A program made the position numbers and the translations under genes. A model generated the notes under the pieces. The model searched no databases and was not told the DNA's origin. It saw only the letters and a program-made list of their open reading frames with translations. From Betaproteobacteria bacterium (GTDB lineage: Bacteria > Pseudomonadota > Gammaproteobacteria > Burkholderiales > Casimicrobiaceae), in the NCBI GenBank assembly GCA_013298695.1, contig JAAFIS010000005.1:62001-126000 (forward strand): DNA of 64,000 bases. Direction: 5' to 3'. Below are positions 26,004 to 37,527 of this stretch, piece after piece (the stretch's first letter is position 1; each line of letters begins with the position of its first letter).

Positions 26004-27347
26004 ATGGCGAACAGAAAATATTTCGGCACCGATGGTGTGCGTGGCGAAGTCGGTGTCGCTCCGATCACGCCCGAGTTCATCATGCGCCTAGGCCATGCAA
26101 CCGGACGCGTATTGAAACGCCATTGGAAATCGAGCTCTCACCCCGCCGTTTTGATCGGCAAAGACACGCGTATTTCTGGCTACATGCTCGAAGCGGCTCT
26201 CGAAGCGGGGCTGTCTGCAGCGGGCGTTGACGTGGTGCTCACCGGGCCGCTGCCGACCCCTGCAATTGCGTATCTCACGCGCGCGCAACGCCAGGCGGCG
26301 GGCCTGGTGATCTCAGCATCGCACAACCCGTATCAAGACAACGGCATCAAATTTTTTAATCACAACGGCGACAAACTCTCCGATGACGCAGAGCTAGAAA
26401 TTGAAGCTGAATTTGACGCGGGCATTCGCTGCGTTCCATCAAACGAGCTCGGTAAGGCAAAACGCTTGAACGACGCACAAGGTCGCTATGTTGAGTTCTG
26501 CAAGCGCGGATTCCCTTCAGATCTCACGTTGCGCGGCTTAAAGATCGTCGTTGACTGCGCGAATGGCGCGGCGTATCAGGTCACGCCTGCTGTGTTACAC
26601 GAACTGGGCGCAGACGTGGTGACGATTGGCGCGTCGCCTGATGGGCTCAATATCAACAAAGGCGTTGGCGCGCTCTATCCTGAATATCTGGCCGAAAAGG
26701 TGATTCATCACAAAGCCGACGTAGGGATTGCAGTAGACGGCGACGCGGATCGGTTGGTGATTGTTGACGCGAAAGGCAATATCTACGACGGGGATCAGTT
26801 GGTGTACATCATCGCCGCGCATCGCGCCGCACGAGGCGATTTAGGTGGCGGTGTTGTGGGTACCCAAATGACGAACTACGGGCTTGAACGCGCGTTCGCC
26901 AAACGCAACATTCCGTTCGCTCGCGCAAAAGTCGGTGATCGCTATGTGCTCGAAATTTTGCGAGAAAAGAAATGGTTGATCGGCGGTGAAAATTCGGGTC
27001 ACATTTTGTGCCTGGATCGTCATACCACGGGTGACGCAACCATCGCTGCGCTCGAAGTGCTTGGCGCACTGGTGCAGCAAGGCAAGTCGCTTGCCGATGC
27101 GTCGGCTGATGTTCAATTGCTGCCACAACATTTGATTAACGTGCGGATTGACAAAGCCTCACCGTGGGCTGACAAAGCCGCGGTGAAATCAACGCTCGCC
27201 GATTGGGAAAAATCGCTCGCTGGACGCGGTCGCATCTTGTTGCGCCCGTCTGGCACCGAACCCGTCGTTCGCGTAATGGTGGAAGCAGAAGACGAATCGC
27301 TTGCACGCACTGGCGCAGAGGCAATTGCAGCAGCGGTCGCTGCCTAA
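26004..27347 (+). CDS. glmM: phosphoglucosamine mutase
   Basis: 447 aa. It interconverts GlcN-6-P and GlcN-1-P for UDP-GlcNAc synthesis. The N-terminal [11 protein letters not shown], the phosphoserine loop [16 protein letters not shown] (Ser at about residue 102, as in the family), the metal loop DGDADR and the C-terminal [14 protein letters not shown] are all present. ATG 26004 has AAAAGGAA 7 bp upstream; the TTG at 26001 is less likely. Its substrate GlcN-6-P is also the product of NagA in the cluster upstream, though the two are not in one operon. Confidence 0.97.
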   Translation: MANRKYFGTDGVRGEVGVAPITPEFIMRLGHATGRVLKRHWKSSSHPAVLIGKDTRISGYMLEAALEAGLSAAGVDVVLTGPLPTPAIAYLTRAQRQAAGLVISASHNPYQDNGIKFFNHNGDKLSDDAELEIEAEFDAGIRCVPSNELGKAKRLNDAQGRYVEFCKRGFPSDLTLRGLKIVVDCANGAAYQVTPAVLHELGADVVTIGASPDGLNINKGVGALYPEYLAEKVIHHKADVGIAVDGDADRLVIVDAKGNIYDGDQLVYIIAAHRAARGDLGGGVVGTQMTNYGLERAFAKRNIPFARAKVGDRYVLEILREKKWLIGGENSGHILCLDRHTTGDATIAALEVLGALVQQGKSLADASADVQLLPQHLINVRIDKASPWADKAAVKSTLADWEKSLAGRGRILLRPSGTEPVVRVMVEAEDESLARTGAEAIAAAVAA

Positions 27348-27353
27348 CTTCCG

Positions 27354-27420
27354 TGTAGGCGCGGGCTTGACCGCGCTTTCGGATGCAACTACCTCTAGCG
27401 CGGTCAAGCCCGCGCCTACA
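27354..27420. repeat. REP-like inverted pair (24-bp perfect arms)
   Basis: Arms 27354-27377 and 27397-27420 are exact reverse complements (each contains GGCGCGGGCTTGACCGCGC), separated by 19 bp, with further partial matching outside. The GCGGGCTTG-CCGCG type core recalls the REP sequences of Pseudomonas and other proteobacteria. It fills the gap between glmM and the DUF599 gene and could end glmM transcription. Confidence 0.85.
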
Positions 27421-27430
27421 TCCGGAACTT

Positions 27431-28135
27431 ATGAAGCTCCCTTATTCACATCTTGATTTGATCGCACTCGCGGTGTTCATCGCTTGCTGGTTTGGCTACG
27501 ATTGGTTTGCCAAGCGCCACGCCAATGACCGCCCGAGCTTGATCACCGTGATGAATCCGTTTCGCGAGCGCTGGTTCGCGCAAACGCTCTCGCGCGAGAA
27601 TCGCATCGTTGACTCCGCGCTCGTGAGCAACCTGCTGCATAGCGCCACGTTTTTTTCATCAACCACGACGCTTGTGTTGGGCGGATTGATTGCGCTCTTT
27701 GGATCGGTCGAGAAGAGCGTTGATGTGTTTGACAATCTCCCGTTCGGTCAACGCAGTTCGCAGCAATTACTCGAAGCCAAAATCATCCTGATGATCTTGC
27801 TTTTTATTTACGCGCTAGTGAAATTTACGTGGTCGGTTCGCCAGTTCAATTTCGTCACGATTCTTGTCGGTTCATTCGCACCCAAGGATGAATTGATCGA
27901 TGAAGACCGATCAAGCGCCATGCGCGCAGCAGGCATTTTGAAGTTAGCCGGCGAGAACTTCGGACAAGGGCTGCGCGCCTACTACTTCGCACTCGCCGTG
28001 CTCATGTGGTTCGTGCAACCGCTCTTCTTCGTCGCGGGCACCGTCATCGTCACCATCATGCTCTACCGAATGGAATTTCATTCGAGAACGCTGGATGTGT
28101 TGTCCGGGAAAATGGACGGCAGCTCTTCGCCGTAA
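27431..28135 (+). CDS. DUF599 inner-membrane protein
   Basis: 234 aa. The start is ATG 27431, just after the REP-like hairpin; a longer reading to 27383 would run through the hairpin. There are four hydrophobic segments, with DWFAKRHAND, ENRIVDSALVSNLLHSATFFSSTT and LVKFTWSVRQFNF typical of DUF599 proteins of unknown function. The stop codon is followed directly by repeat copy A. Confidence 0.8.
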   Translation: MKLPYSHLDLIALAVFIACWFGYDWFAKRHANDRPSLITVMNPFRERWFAQTLSRENRIVDSALVSNLLHSATFFSSTTTLVLGGLIALFGSVEKSVDVFDNLPFGQRSSQQLLEAKIILMILLFIYALVKFTWSVRQFNFVTILVGSFAPKDELIDEDRSSAMRAAGILKLAGENFGQGLRAYYFALAVLMWFVQPLFFVAGTVIVTIMLYRMEFHSRTLDVLSGKMDGSSSP

Positions 28136-28136
28136 C

Positions 28137-28220
28137 GCCCAATTTAATTCGGCAAACAAGTAATTTATTTGCTTTTACGAAAAAGTCTATTTTTGCGGAT
28201 TTCGCCCAATTAAATTGGGT
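28137..28220. repeat. paired palindrome element, copy A
   Basis: GCCCAATTTAATTCGGC (28137-28153) and GCCCAATTAAATTGGGT (28204-28220) have centres 67 bp apart. The AT-rich spacer contains CGAAAAA...TTTTTGCG that could pair. A third weak unit, GCCCCGATTAATTGACGC, begins near 28268. It lies between the convergent DUF599 and antitoxin-fragment genes, 1 bp after the DUF599 stop. Confidence 0.8.
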
Positions 28221-28284
28221 ATTGCGGTGCGTAGTTTGATTCATGCAGCACGCTGATTTTGTGGATTGCCCCGATTAATTGACG

Positions 28285-28527
28285 CTAGCTTTCTGCCGCT
28301 GGTGGATGAGATATCCGTTTCCCGTTCAAGCTGGTTGCGCGTGCAATGTCGCCCAGCGCGCGGGCAATGCCAGATGCATCGTCAGGCGCATCAGTGAGCC
28401 ACGCATCAAGGTAAGCCGCCATTTCCTCGGGCGTGCGAAGCTGCTCGGATACGTCATAAGGCCCCGTCTTTGTTTTCGCTTTTGTAGTGGCTCTAGCACT
28501 CGCTGCCACTGATCTGGGCTTAGTCAT
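28285..28527 (-). pseudogene. truncated antitoxin of the HigA-like 'addiction module antidote' family
   Basis: 80 aa. YDVSEQLRTPEEMAAYLDAWL and GIARALGDIARA match the N-terminal half of the antidote proteins that accompany HigB/ParE-type toxins (usually about 100 aa). After ALGDIARA the expected helix-turn-helix is replaced by an unrelated tail (TSLNGKRISHPPAAES) at the junction with repeat-bearing intergenic DNA. No toxin gene is adjacent. Probably a remnant; it may still be translated since the frame is open. Confidence 0.6.
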
Positions 28528-28533
28528 GCTGCG

Positions 28534-29046
28534 TTACTCCTCAAGGCCTTTGCTAGCGCGCTTGGGTATTGGCGCCACGCCCAACCTTACAGCCTCGATA
28601 ACCGCCACTAAGCGCTTCTCCACAGTGCGCGGGGTCTTTGCGCTAGCAACAGAATAAGCTAGTCCTCGCCGTTTGCCCGGGCTGAGTTTGTCCCACTTGA
28701 CCCGCAACGACGGGTCTGTATTTAGAGCGTGCACTAGCGGCTGGGGAATATCCACAGCGTCTTGTGGTGCCAGATTAAAGCTAACCTCTACCAAGTCGCC
28801 CAACGTAATCTCAGCGTCTTTAATCAGTTTCGCGTTGACCATTGCGTAATAGGTGCCGACCCCTGATGGTTGCCACGCCGCTCGAATAGGGTAGGCTGCA
28901 ATTTCGCCAATGAACCGCAGTCGCGAATGTTGCGCAAACGGCAGCTGGGCAGCTATCGCCTCCGGTAAGAAAACGGCTTTGTACGCGTAGGTGCCCACAT
29001 AGTGAGTCGTAAGCGAGGCCGTGAATGAATAACGGTAGTAGGACAA
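28534..29046 (-). CDS. DUF1905 / YdeI-OmpD-associated protein
   Basis: 170 aa. Residues about 1-95 look like the DUF1905 beta-barrel (FIGEIAAYPIRAAWQPSG, YYAMVNAKLIKDAEITLGD). Residues about 100-160 look like the YdeI/OmpD-associated helical domain (WDKLSPGKRRGLAYSVASAKTPRTVEKR). Function is unknown. It lies 10 bp downstream of the MarR gene and 6 bp before the antitoxin remnant. Confidence 0.75.
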   Translation of the reverse strand: MSYYRYSFTASLTTHYVGTYAYKAVFLPEAIAAQLPFAQHSRLRFIGEIAAYPIRAAWQPSGVGTYYAMVNAKLIKDAEITLGDLVEVSFNLAPQDAVDIPQPLVHALNTDPSLRVKWDKLSPGKRRGLAYSVASAKTPRTVEKRLVAVIEAVRLGVAPIPKRASKGLEE

Positions 29047-29056
29047 ATTGAAATCC

Positions 29057-29545
29057 TCAGCGGCTAGTCAGTTTTGGAGGTTCTGGTGTACTTAATTCTT
29101 CGACTGCGGACTCAAACGATTGAGCAAAGATGCTGAGCACGACTGCAGCTTGATCTAGTGCCTGCGCGTCGAAGTGTGCAAAACTTTCGCCGAGAAGCGT
29201 TGCGCTTCGGCGGTAAATGTGCGCCGTACGCTGATATGGCAAGGGAGACATTTCCACGAGTACCGAGCGCCTATCGCTAGAGGCTGGCACCCGCTGAACG
29301 AAGCCGACTTGTTCCAGTCGATCTATCAATGCGGTTACTGCCCCACTTGAAATGCGCAATTTTTCACCGATCGATTTCGGGCTGACCCCACCTTGTTCGA
29401 GCAGGTTTAGGCAACGCAAGTCGCTACGGTGTACACCCAAGGTGCTGGCCACAGCGGCATCAAACGCGTCAAGCGCCGAGTGAACCCTGCGGCCAGATTT
29501 CATCAACACAGACAGTGCGACCTGGGCATTTACGCTACTTGACAT
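29057..29545 (-). CDS. MarR-family transcriptional regulator
   Basis: 162 aa. The winged helix lies at about residues 40-110 (LRCLNLLEQGGVSPKSIGEK, SSGAVTALIDRLEQVGFVQR, SDRRSVLVEMS). It is divergent from the SnoaL-like gene, with 118 bp between, and probably controls that gene and its own operon through the inverted TATCTTGAT...ATTAAGATA in the gap. Confidence 0.88.
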   Translation of the reverse strand: MSSSVNAQVALSVLMKSGRRVHSALDAFDAAVASTLGVHRSDLRCLNLLEQGGVSPKSIGEKLRISSGAVTALIDRLEQVGFVQRVPASSDRRSVLVEMSPLPYQRTAHIYRRSATLLGESFAHFDAQALDQAAVVLSIFAQSFESAVEELSTPEPPKLTSR

Positions 29546-29564
29546 CGCATTTTCCTCTGAGTAT

Positions 29565-29599
29565 TATCTTGATTGTAGAGATACTCGTTCATTAAGATA
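29565..29599. promoter_or_regulatory. possible MarR operator
   Basis: TATCTTGAT (29565-29573) and ATTAAGATA (29591-29599) are inverted with 8 of 9 matches and a 17-bp gap, midway between the divergent MarR and SnoaL-like genes. The gap is longer than in most MarR operators, so this is a weak call. Confidence 0.3.
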
Positions 29600-29663
29600 T
29601 TCGAGCACAATAGCTTGAGCTGTTTTGCTGTCCGATTTAACCAAACCTTGAAAGATTACATCC

Positions 29664-30023
29664 ATGATAACTACCCATCAAATCGCCCGCGCCTTCACCG
29701 CTCTCTGCAAGGAGGGCAAGTTGGCAGAGGCGGGTCAGCAGTTTTGGTCTGACGATATCGTTAGCATCGAAGCATTTCCTGGTGAGCACGCAATACAAAA
29801 AGGCCGCGTTGCTGTCTTAGAAAAACAAGCTCAGTGGGGCAAAACCACTACGGTTCACGGCATGCAAGTGCAAGGCCCTTTTCTAAATGGCGAGCAGTTC
29901 GCGGTGCGCTTTAGCCTTGATTGCACAGGGCCTGATGGCAAGCGCGGCACGATGGAAGAGGTGGCGCTCTACACCGTAGCGAACGGCGCAGTAGCGGAGG
30001 AACGCTTCTTCTTTGCTATGTGA
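29664..30023 (+). CDS. SnoaL-like / NTF2-fold protein
   Basis: 119 aa, single alpha+beta cone domain. HQIARAFTALCKEGKLAEAGQQFW, then DDIVSIEAFPG, and a C-terminal EVALYTVANGAVAEERFFF fit the SnoaL-like branch of the NTF2 superfamily, small enzymes or binding proteins with a hydrophobic pocket. No catalytic function can be assigned. Divergent from the MarR regulator, which may control it. Confidence 0.75.
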   Translation: MITTHQIARAFTALCKEGKLAEAGQQFWSDDIVSIEAFPGEHAIQKGRVAVLEKQAQWGKTTTVHGMQVQGPFLNGEQFAVRFSLDCTGPDGKRGTMEEVALYTVANGAVAEERFFFAM

Positions 30024-30122
30024 TGTGCAGCTTGCGTTGACCAACACGTGGGTATCCGCGTCGGGCCGTTTTGCATGGACGGTTGTGTCTAAGTATTGCG
30101 GCGACACTGACGCACCGGCGGG

Positions 30123-31175
30123 TTACTCGCCGGCCATCTGCAAAACCAACTTCCCAAAATTCTTGCCTTCAAAAAGCATCAGCAGCGCTTCGGGGAACTT
30201 CTCTACGCCGACGACTACGTCTTCCTTCGATTTCATCTTGCCTGCTTTCAAATAGCCTGCCATTTCAGCGACGGCTAAGTGATAGCGATCTGCGTAATCG
30301 AAGACGACGATGCCTTCCATGCGGGCGCGGTTGACGAGTAGCGAGAGGTAATTTTTTGGGCCTTGCACGGCGGTGGTGTTGTTGTACTGGCTGATCGCGC
30401 CGCAGATGATGATGCGGGCTTTTTTGTTGATGCGCGTGAGTACGGTGTCGAGAATTTCGCCGCCGACGTTGTCGAAATAGACGTCGATGCCTTCGGGGCA
30501 ATGCTGTTTCAATCCTTCCTTCACTGACGAGGGCGAGGCTTTGTAATCGATGCAGGCATCAAAGCCGAGTTCGCTCACAACCCAATCGCATTTCTCTTTG
30601 CCGCCTGCGATCCCGACGACGCGGCAGCCTTTGATCTTCGCGAGCTGGCCGACGGTTTGCCCGACTGCGCCTGCTGCTCCGGAGACGACGACGGTTTCGC
30701 CTTGTTTCGTCAAATTCGGTTGACCGACATCCATCAAACCGAAGTAACCGGTCATGCCGGGCATGCCGAGCACGTTGAGCCACTGCGTGAGCGAGCCCGC
30801 GCGCAAATCGACTTTGGTAATGCCTTGGCGCTTAATTTGTTTCTCATCAAAACTCGCGTATTGCTGCACATCCATGCCGCCAATCACCACGTCGCCCACG
30901 GCAAACGCCGCGTTGTTCGATTCGATCACGCGACCGATGCCGCCCGCGCGCATCACCGCGCCGATTTCAACCGGGGCGATATAGCTTTTGCCTTCGTTCA
31001 TCCAGCCGCGCATCGCGGGGTCGATTGAAATCGAGAGCACTTTTACGACGATACCGCCGCTTGCCGCAGGTGCGACTTTTTCTTCGGTGAATTGCCACAC
31101 ATTGGGCGTTGGCGTGCCGATGGGGCGTTTGGCGAGGCGGACTTGCTGGTTGTTCAGATTGGCTGTGGCGCTCAT
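30123..31175 (-). CDS. NADP-dependent zinc-free oxidoreductase (CurA/YncB type)
   Basis: 350 aa of the medium-chain dehydrogenase/reductase superfamily. It lacks zinc ligands. The catalytic domain begins RLAKRPIGTPTPNVWQF, followed by SIDPAMRGWMNEGKSY. The Rossmann part has VVSGAAGAVGQTVGQLAKIKG and VVGIAGGKEKCDWV, as in curcumin reductase CurA and leukotriene B4 dehydrogenase-type enone reductases, which reduce C=C bonds with NADPH. Single gene, convergent with the SnoaL-like gene. Confidence 0.88.
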   Translation of the reverse strand: MSATANLNNQQVRLAKRPIGTPTPNVWQFTEEKVAPAASGGIVVKVLSISIDPAMRGWMNEGKSYIAPVEIGAVMRAGGIGRVIESNNAAFAVGDVVIGGMDVQQYASFDEKQIKRQGITKVDLRAGSLTQWLNVLGMPGMTGYFGLMDVGQPNLTKQGETVVVSGAAGAVGQTVGQLAKIKGCRVVGIAGGKEKCDWVVSELGFDACIDYKASPSSVKEGLKQHCPEGIDVYFDNVGGEILDTVLTRINKKARIIICGAISQYNNTTAVQGPKNYLSLLVNRARMEGIVVFDYADRYHLAVAEMAGYLKAGKMKSKEDVVVGVEKFPEALLMLFEGKNFGKLVLQMAGE

Positions 31176-31305
31176 GGGAATTCCTCCATTTCAATAGGCA
31201 ATGATGGTAGCGCAGGCGAGCTCGTTCGTCGTTCGTCGCGCAACGTTTGGCGCGCCGCAGGATTAACACTATCCTCCCGCTGAGTCTGACTTCAATCCGA
31301 TCTGC

Positions 31306-32460
31306 ATGCAAACCACTATCTTCGCACGCTCCGCGCTTCTCTCCGCGATATTTGTGCTGGCCTCGTGCGCAACACTTGAGCCGCTGACTCGCGTATCCGC
31401 TAGCGCGGCTTTCAGCGTTGATTCCGCAGCGTTCGCTAAGACTCAGTGGAAAAAAACCTCCGCGATCTCCTTTGCTGGCAAACAAGACGACGTGTATTTC
31501 ATTGACGTGAAAACGGGTTGGTATGTCAACGGCAGCGGCAAACTCTATGGCACAAAAGACGGCGGCACGACGTGGACTTTACTTCACGAAAAGAAGGGGA
31601 CTTTTTTTCGAACGGTCGCGTTCCTCGACGCAAATCACGGCTTCATCGGCAACGTTGGCACCGACTATTTTCCGGGCGTGACCGATGAAACGCCGCTCTA
31701 CGAAACTCGCGATGGCGGGGTGACGCTTAGCGAAGTGAAACTGCCTGCAAAAATCAAAGGACTTTGCGCAATTGATATTGTGCGCACGAAGTTTGTGAAT
31801 CACGGCGTCCTCGCTGAACGAACGATGATTCATGCGGCAGGGCGCGTCGGCGGTCCGCCGCATTTGCTGCGCTCCCTCGATGGCGGCGCAACCTGGAAAT
31901 TCATCGATCTTTCCGCGCAAGCCGGGCCGATTCTCGATGTGAAATTCTTCAGCGAAATGGAAGGCTTCGTGTTCGCGGGCACGTCGGGCGATACTGAAAA
32001 ATCAAACGCATCGATTCTTAAAACGAACGACGGTGGCGTGACGTGGAAAGAGGTCTATCGCAGCAATCGCCCCTTTGAAATCACGTGGAAAGCATCGTTT
32101 CCGACGCGCGACATCGGCTACGTCACCGTGCAGAACTACGACCCTGACAAAACGAAATCCCAACGCTACGTTGCGAAGACTATCGACGGCGGCAACACAT
32201 GGAAACAGCTTCCGCTTGTGGATGATCATGCAGTGCGCGAATTTGGCGTTGCGTTTGTGACGCCCAACATCGGCTGGATCGGCGTGATCGACGGTGCGTA
32301 TCAAACGATTGATGCGGGCGCGACATGGAGCAAAGTGAAGAGCGACGACATCGGCCGCGCGGTCAACAAGATTCGCGTCGTGCCTGATGAAACGAATCCA
32401 GCGAAGTTCGTTGCGTTTGCTATCGGAACGCACGTTTCCAAGTTTGAAATCGCGAGGTGA
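31306..32460 (+). CDS. Ycf48-like beta-propeller lipoprotein
   Basis: 384 aa. A lipoprotein signal ends at LASC (residues about 18-21). Repeated 'DGGTTW' type motifs (KDGGTTWTLL, DGGATWKF, NDGGVTWKEV, IDGGNTWKQL, DAGATWSKV) mark a BNR/sialidase-like propeller similar to Ycf48/HCF136, whose bacterial homologues are of unknown role outside photosystem assembly. No photosynthesis genes are nearby. Envelope location is likely from the lipobox. Followed by repeat copy E. Confidence 0.78.
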   Translation: MQTTIFARSALLSAIFVLASCATLEPLTRVSASAAFSVDSAAFAKTQWKKTSAISFAGKQDDVYFIDVKTGWYVNGSGKLYGTKDGGTTWTLLHEKKGTFFRTVAFLDANHGFIGNVGTDYFPGVTDETPLYETRDGGVTLSEVKLPAKIKGLCAIDIVRTKFVNHGVLAERTMIHAAGRVGGPPHLLRSLDGGATWKFIDLSAQAGPILDVKFFSEMEGFVFAGTSGDTEKSNASILKTNDGGVTWKEVYRSNRPFEITWKASFPTRDIGYVTVQNYDPDKTKSQRYVAKTIDGGNTWKQLPLVDDHAVREFGVAFVTPNIGWIGVIDGAYQTIDAGATWSKVKSDDIGRAVNKIRVVPDETNPAKFVAFAIGTHVSKFEIAR

Positions 32461-32497
32461 GCAGAGGCGCATAAGACGTAACGGCTAAACATCTACG

Positions 32498-32581
32498 CGC
32501 CTGACTTTAATCGGCGATAGCGGAAGTTATGCTTATTTGCGAATAACATGTAAATATGCCTTATCGCCCAGTGTAGTAAGC
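32498..32581. repeat. paired palindrome element, copy E, in the pyrG leader
   Basis: CGCCTGACTTTAATCGGCG (about 32497-32515) and GCCCAGTGTAGTAAGC (32566-32581) have centres 67 bp apart; the spacer holds GTTAT...ATAAC. The 10 bp GCATAAGACG at 32469 recurs as GCATAAGACA before copy C, so the conserved region reaches about 30 bp further upstream. The rest of the 357-bp gap (to 32817) shows no gene; TTCCAA (32763) and TAGAAT (32787), 18 bp apart, are a weak promoter candidate for pyrG. Confidence 0.65.
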
Positions 32582-32796
32582 AATAGCGTTGATTTATTAA
32601 TACTTGGTTTGAATCCTCTGTCCCTCTGCTTTGAGCGCAGGCTGCGTTGCTCGTTTGCAGTTGGCGCGCACCAGAAATAGCGCTCAATTCGAATCTTGAA
32701 CGGGCGAGGCGCTTGGATCGTCGTCGCGAAACCCGCATGCAGCCGTAGATTGCGCATCGCGCTTCCAAGATCATCACGCGCTTCGTTAGAATTTGA

Positions 32797-34458
<1,662 letters not shown>

Positions 34459-34472
34459 TTTCTATGCTGTCT

Positions 34473-34573
34473 TCCTCGCGAAGGCGGGGACCCAGACCGG
34501 GCGCATTAAGCTTTACTTTTACGATTGAATCACTCGCAATCGCTCGGGGTCTGGGTCCCCGCCTCCGCGGGGA
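34473..34573. repeat. inverted repeat with GGCGGGGACCCAGACC arms, between pyrG and kdsA
   Basis: The arm at 34473-34498 and its reverse complement at 34548-34573 agree at 24 of 26 positions (perfect over 34483-34498 / 34548-34563) with a 49-bp spacer. The CCCCGCCTCCGCGGGGATGACA end recalls the widespread proteobacterial repeat with core ATTCCCGC...GCGGGAATGAC. A smaller hairpin CGAGGCT-CC-AGCCTCG follows at 34586-34601, just before the kdsA start. Confidence 0.85.
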
Positions 34574-34615
34574 TGACAATAGTGACGAGGCTCCAGCCTC
34601 GCGAGGCAAGAAACT

Positions 34616-35473
34616 ATGAATCTCTGCGGCTTCAACGTTGGCCTCGACCAACCCTTCTTCTTAATCGCCGGCCCGTGCGTGGTCGAGAGCGAACAACTAC
34701 AAATCGATACAGCGGGTACGCTTGCTGAAATGTGCAAATCGCTCGGCATTCCGTTCATCTTCAAATCGAGTTTCGATAAAGCGAATCGGTCGAGCGGCAA
34801 ATCGTTTCGCGGTCCGGGCATGAAAGAAGGCTTGCGCATATTGTCCGAAGTGCGTCGCCAACTCAAGGTGCCGGTGCTTACCGATGTGCACGAAATCGAG
34901 GGTCTTGACGAAGTGTGTGCGGCGGTGGATGTGTTGCAAACGCCCGCGTTTCTTTGCCGCCAAACTGACTTTATTCATGCGGTCGCGGCGACGGGCAAAC
35001 CCGTGAACATCAAAAAGGGGCAGTTCCTCGCACCGGGTGACATGAAAAATGTCGCACAAAAGGCAAGAGACGCCAACGGTGGCAAAGACACCATCATGGT
35101 GTGTGAGCGTGGTGTCACCTTCGGCTACAACAATTTGGTGAGCGATATGCGCTCGCTTGCAATCATGCGCGAAACCAACTGTCCGGTCGTGATGGACGTG
35201 ACGCACTCGGTGCAGCTTCCCGGCGGGCAGGGCACGTCGAGTGGCGGGCAGCGCGAATTCGTCCCGGTGCTCGCGCGCGCAGCGACCGCCGTTGGTGTCG
35301 CGGGGCTCTTTATGGAAACCCATCCTTCGCCCGATAAAGCGTTGAGTGATGGCCCGAACGCGTGGCCGCTGCCCCGCATGAAAGCGCTATTAACGCAGTT
35401 AAAAGAACTTGATTTGATCGTTAAAAAATCGGGTTTTGTGGAACACGAATTAGTCGGCGAACATCGCCTTTAA
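34616..35473 (+). CDS. kdsA: 3-deoxy-D-manno-octulosonate 8-phosphate synthase
   Basis: 285 aa. It condenses arabinose-5-phosphate with phosphoenolpyruvate for lipopolysaccharide core. Motifs: [60 protein letters not shown] and [13 protein letters not shown]. Standard length. Its leader contains the repeat pair at 34473-34573, which may separate its expression from pyrG. PEP supply links it in function to the downstream eno. Confidence 0.98.
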   Translation: MNLCGFNVGLDQPFFLIAGPCVVESEQLQIDTAGTLAEMCKSLGIPFIFKSSFDKANRSSGKSFRGPGMKEGLRILSEVRRQLKVPVLTDVHEIEGLDEVCAAVDVLQTPAFLCRQTDFIHAVAATGKPVNIKKGQFLAPGDMKNVAQKARDANGGKDTIMVCERGVTFGYNNLVSDMRSLAIMRETNCPVVMDVTHSVQLPGGQGTSSGGQREFVPVLARAATAVGVAGLFMETHPSPDKALSDGPNAWPLPRMKALLTQLKELDLIVKKSGFVEHELVGEHRL

Positions 35474-35494
35474 CCTGCCACAAGGATTCGGCCA

Positions 35495-35785
35495 ATGACC
35501 GCATTTGTAATCGCCTCTGTAAACGTCACCGATCCCGAAAAATATAAGGGATACATGGCGTTGACGCCTGACGCTATCGCTAAACACGGCGGCAAATTTG
35601 TGGTGCGCGGCGGCAATCCAGAAGTGCTCGAAGGCGAGTGGCCGAGGCCACGCGTGGTGGTGATTGAGTTTGCTTCGCGCGAAGCCGCGAAGACGTTTTA
35701 TAACTCGGTTGATTACACGGCTGCGCGCGCTGCGCGCGCAGGAGCGGCGGAGTTCTCGATGATTGTTGTCGACGCGATTTCCTGA
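35495..35785 (+). CDS. DUF1330 protein
   Basis: 96 aa, ferredoxin-like small protein. TAFVIASVNVTDPEKYKGYMA, GGKFVVRGGNPEVLEGEWP, VVIEFASREAAKTFYNS and a terminal alpha-beta unit match DUF1330, common between kdsA and eno in betaproteobacteria. Function unknown. 21 bp after kdsA. Confidence 0.9.
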   Translation: MTAFVIASVNVTDPEKYKGYMALTPDAIAKHGGKFVVRGGNPEVLEGEWPRPRVVVIEFASREAAKTFYNSVDYTAARAARAGAAEFSMIVVDAIS

Positions 35786-35835
35786 GTAACCCGCGCTGCG
35801 GTTGCTTAAACAGTTTTGTGTTTAGTTTTGAATAG

Positions 35836-37140
<1,305 letters not shown>

Positions 37141-37200
37141 CGCTCGCGGATTGCCAACGAGTTGAGTAACCCAACGCCTTTAGTCGGACCGCCTGCCAGC

Positions 37201-37518
37201 ATGATTGGACGCCTCATATTCGCGCTGCTTGTCGTTATGTTCTTTGTGCTGCAATACAAATTGTGGTTCGACAAGGGCTCGATTCCACGCGCGCATGCGC
37301 TAGAGAACGATCTGAAAGATATCCGCGCGAAAAACGACGAAATGAAACGCAACAACGCACGCCTTGATGCCGACGTTAAGGATTTAGAGAAGGCGGGCGA
37401 GGCCATTGAAGAGCGCGCACGCAGCGAACTTGGCATGGTGAAAAAAGGTGAAACTTTGATCCAGGTGAAAGAGCGCGCAACCCCGCAACCTGCTGTGCCC
37501 GAGTCGCCGAAAAAATAG
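37201..37518 (+). CDS. ftsB: cell division protein FtsB
   Basis: 105 aa from ATG 37201; a TTG at 37162 would add 13 residues before the membrane segment and is less usual. One N-terminal membrane helix (LIFALLVVMFFVLQYKLWF), GSIPRAHALENDLKDIRAKN starting a coiled coil to about residue 75, then ARSELGMVKKGETLIQV as in FtsB. It forms the FtsQLB complex at the septum. eno-ftsB is a conserved pair. Confidence 0.92.
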   Translation: MIGRLIFALLVVMFFVLQYKLWFDKGSIPRAHALENDLKDIRAKNDEMKRNNARLDADVKDLEKAGEAIEERARSELGMVKKGETLIQVKERATPQPAVPESPKK

Positions 37519-37527
37519 CGCGTCGAA

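Noticed and set aside
29883-30255. Small frames around the SnoaL-like gene 3' end
   Set aside because: No ribosome-binding site, and they overlap the two convergent genes; the 99-bp gap shows nothing else.
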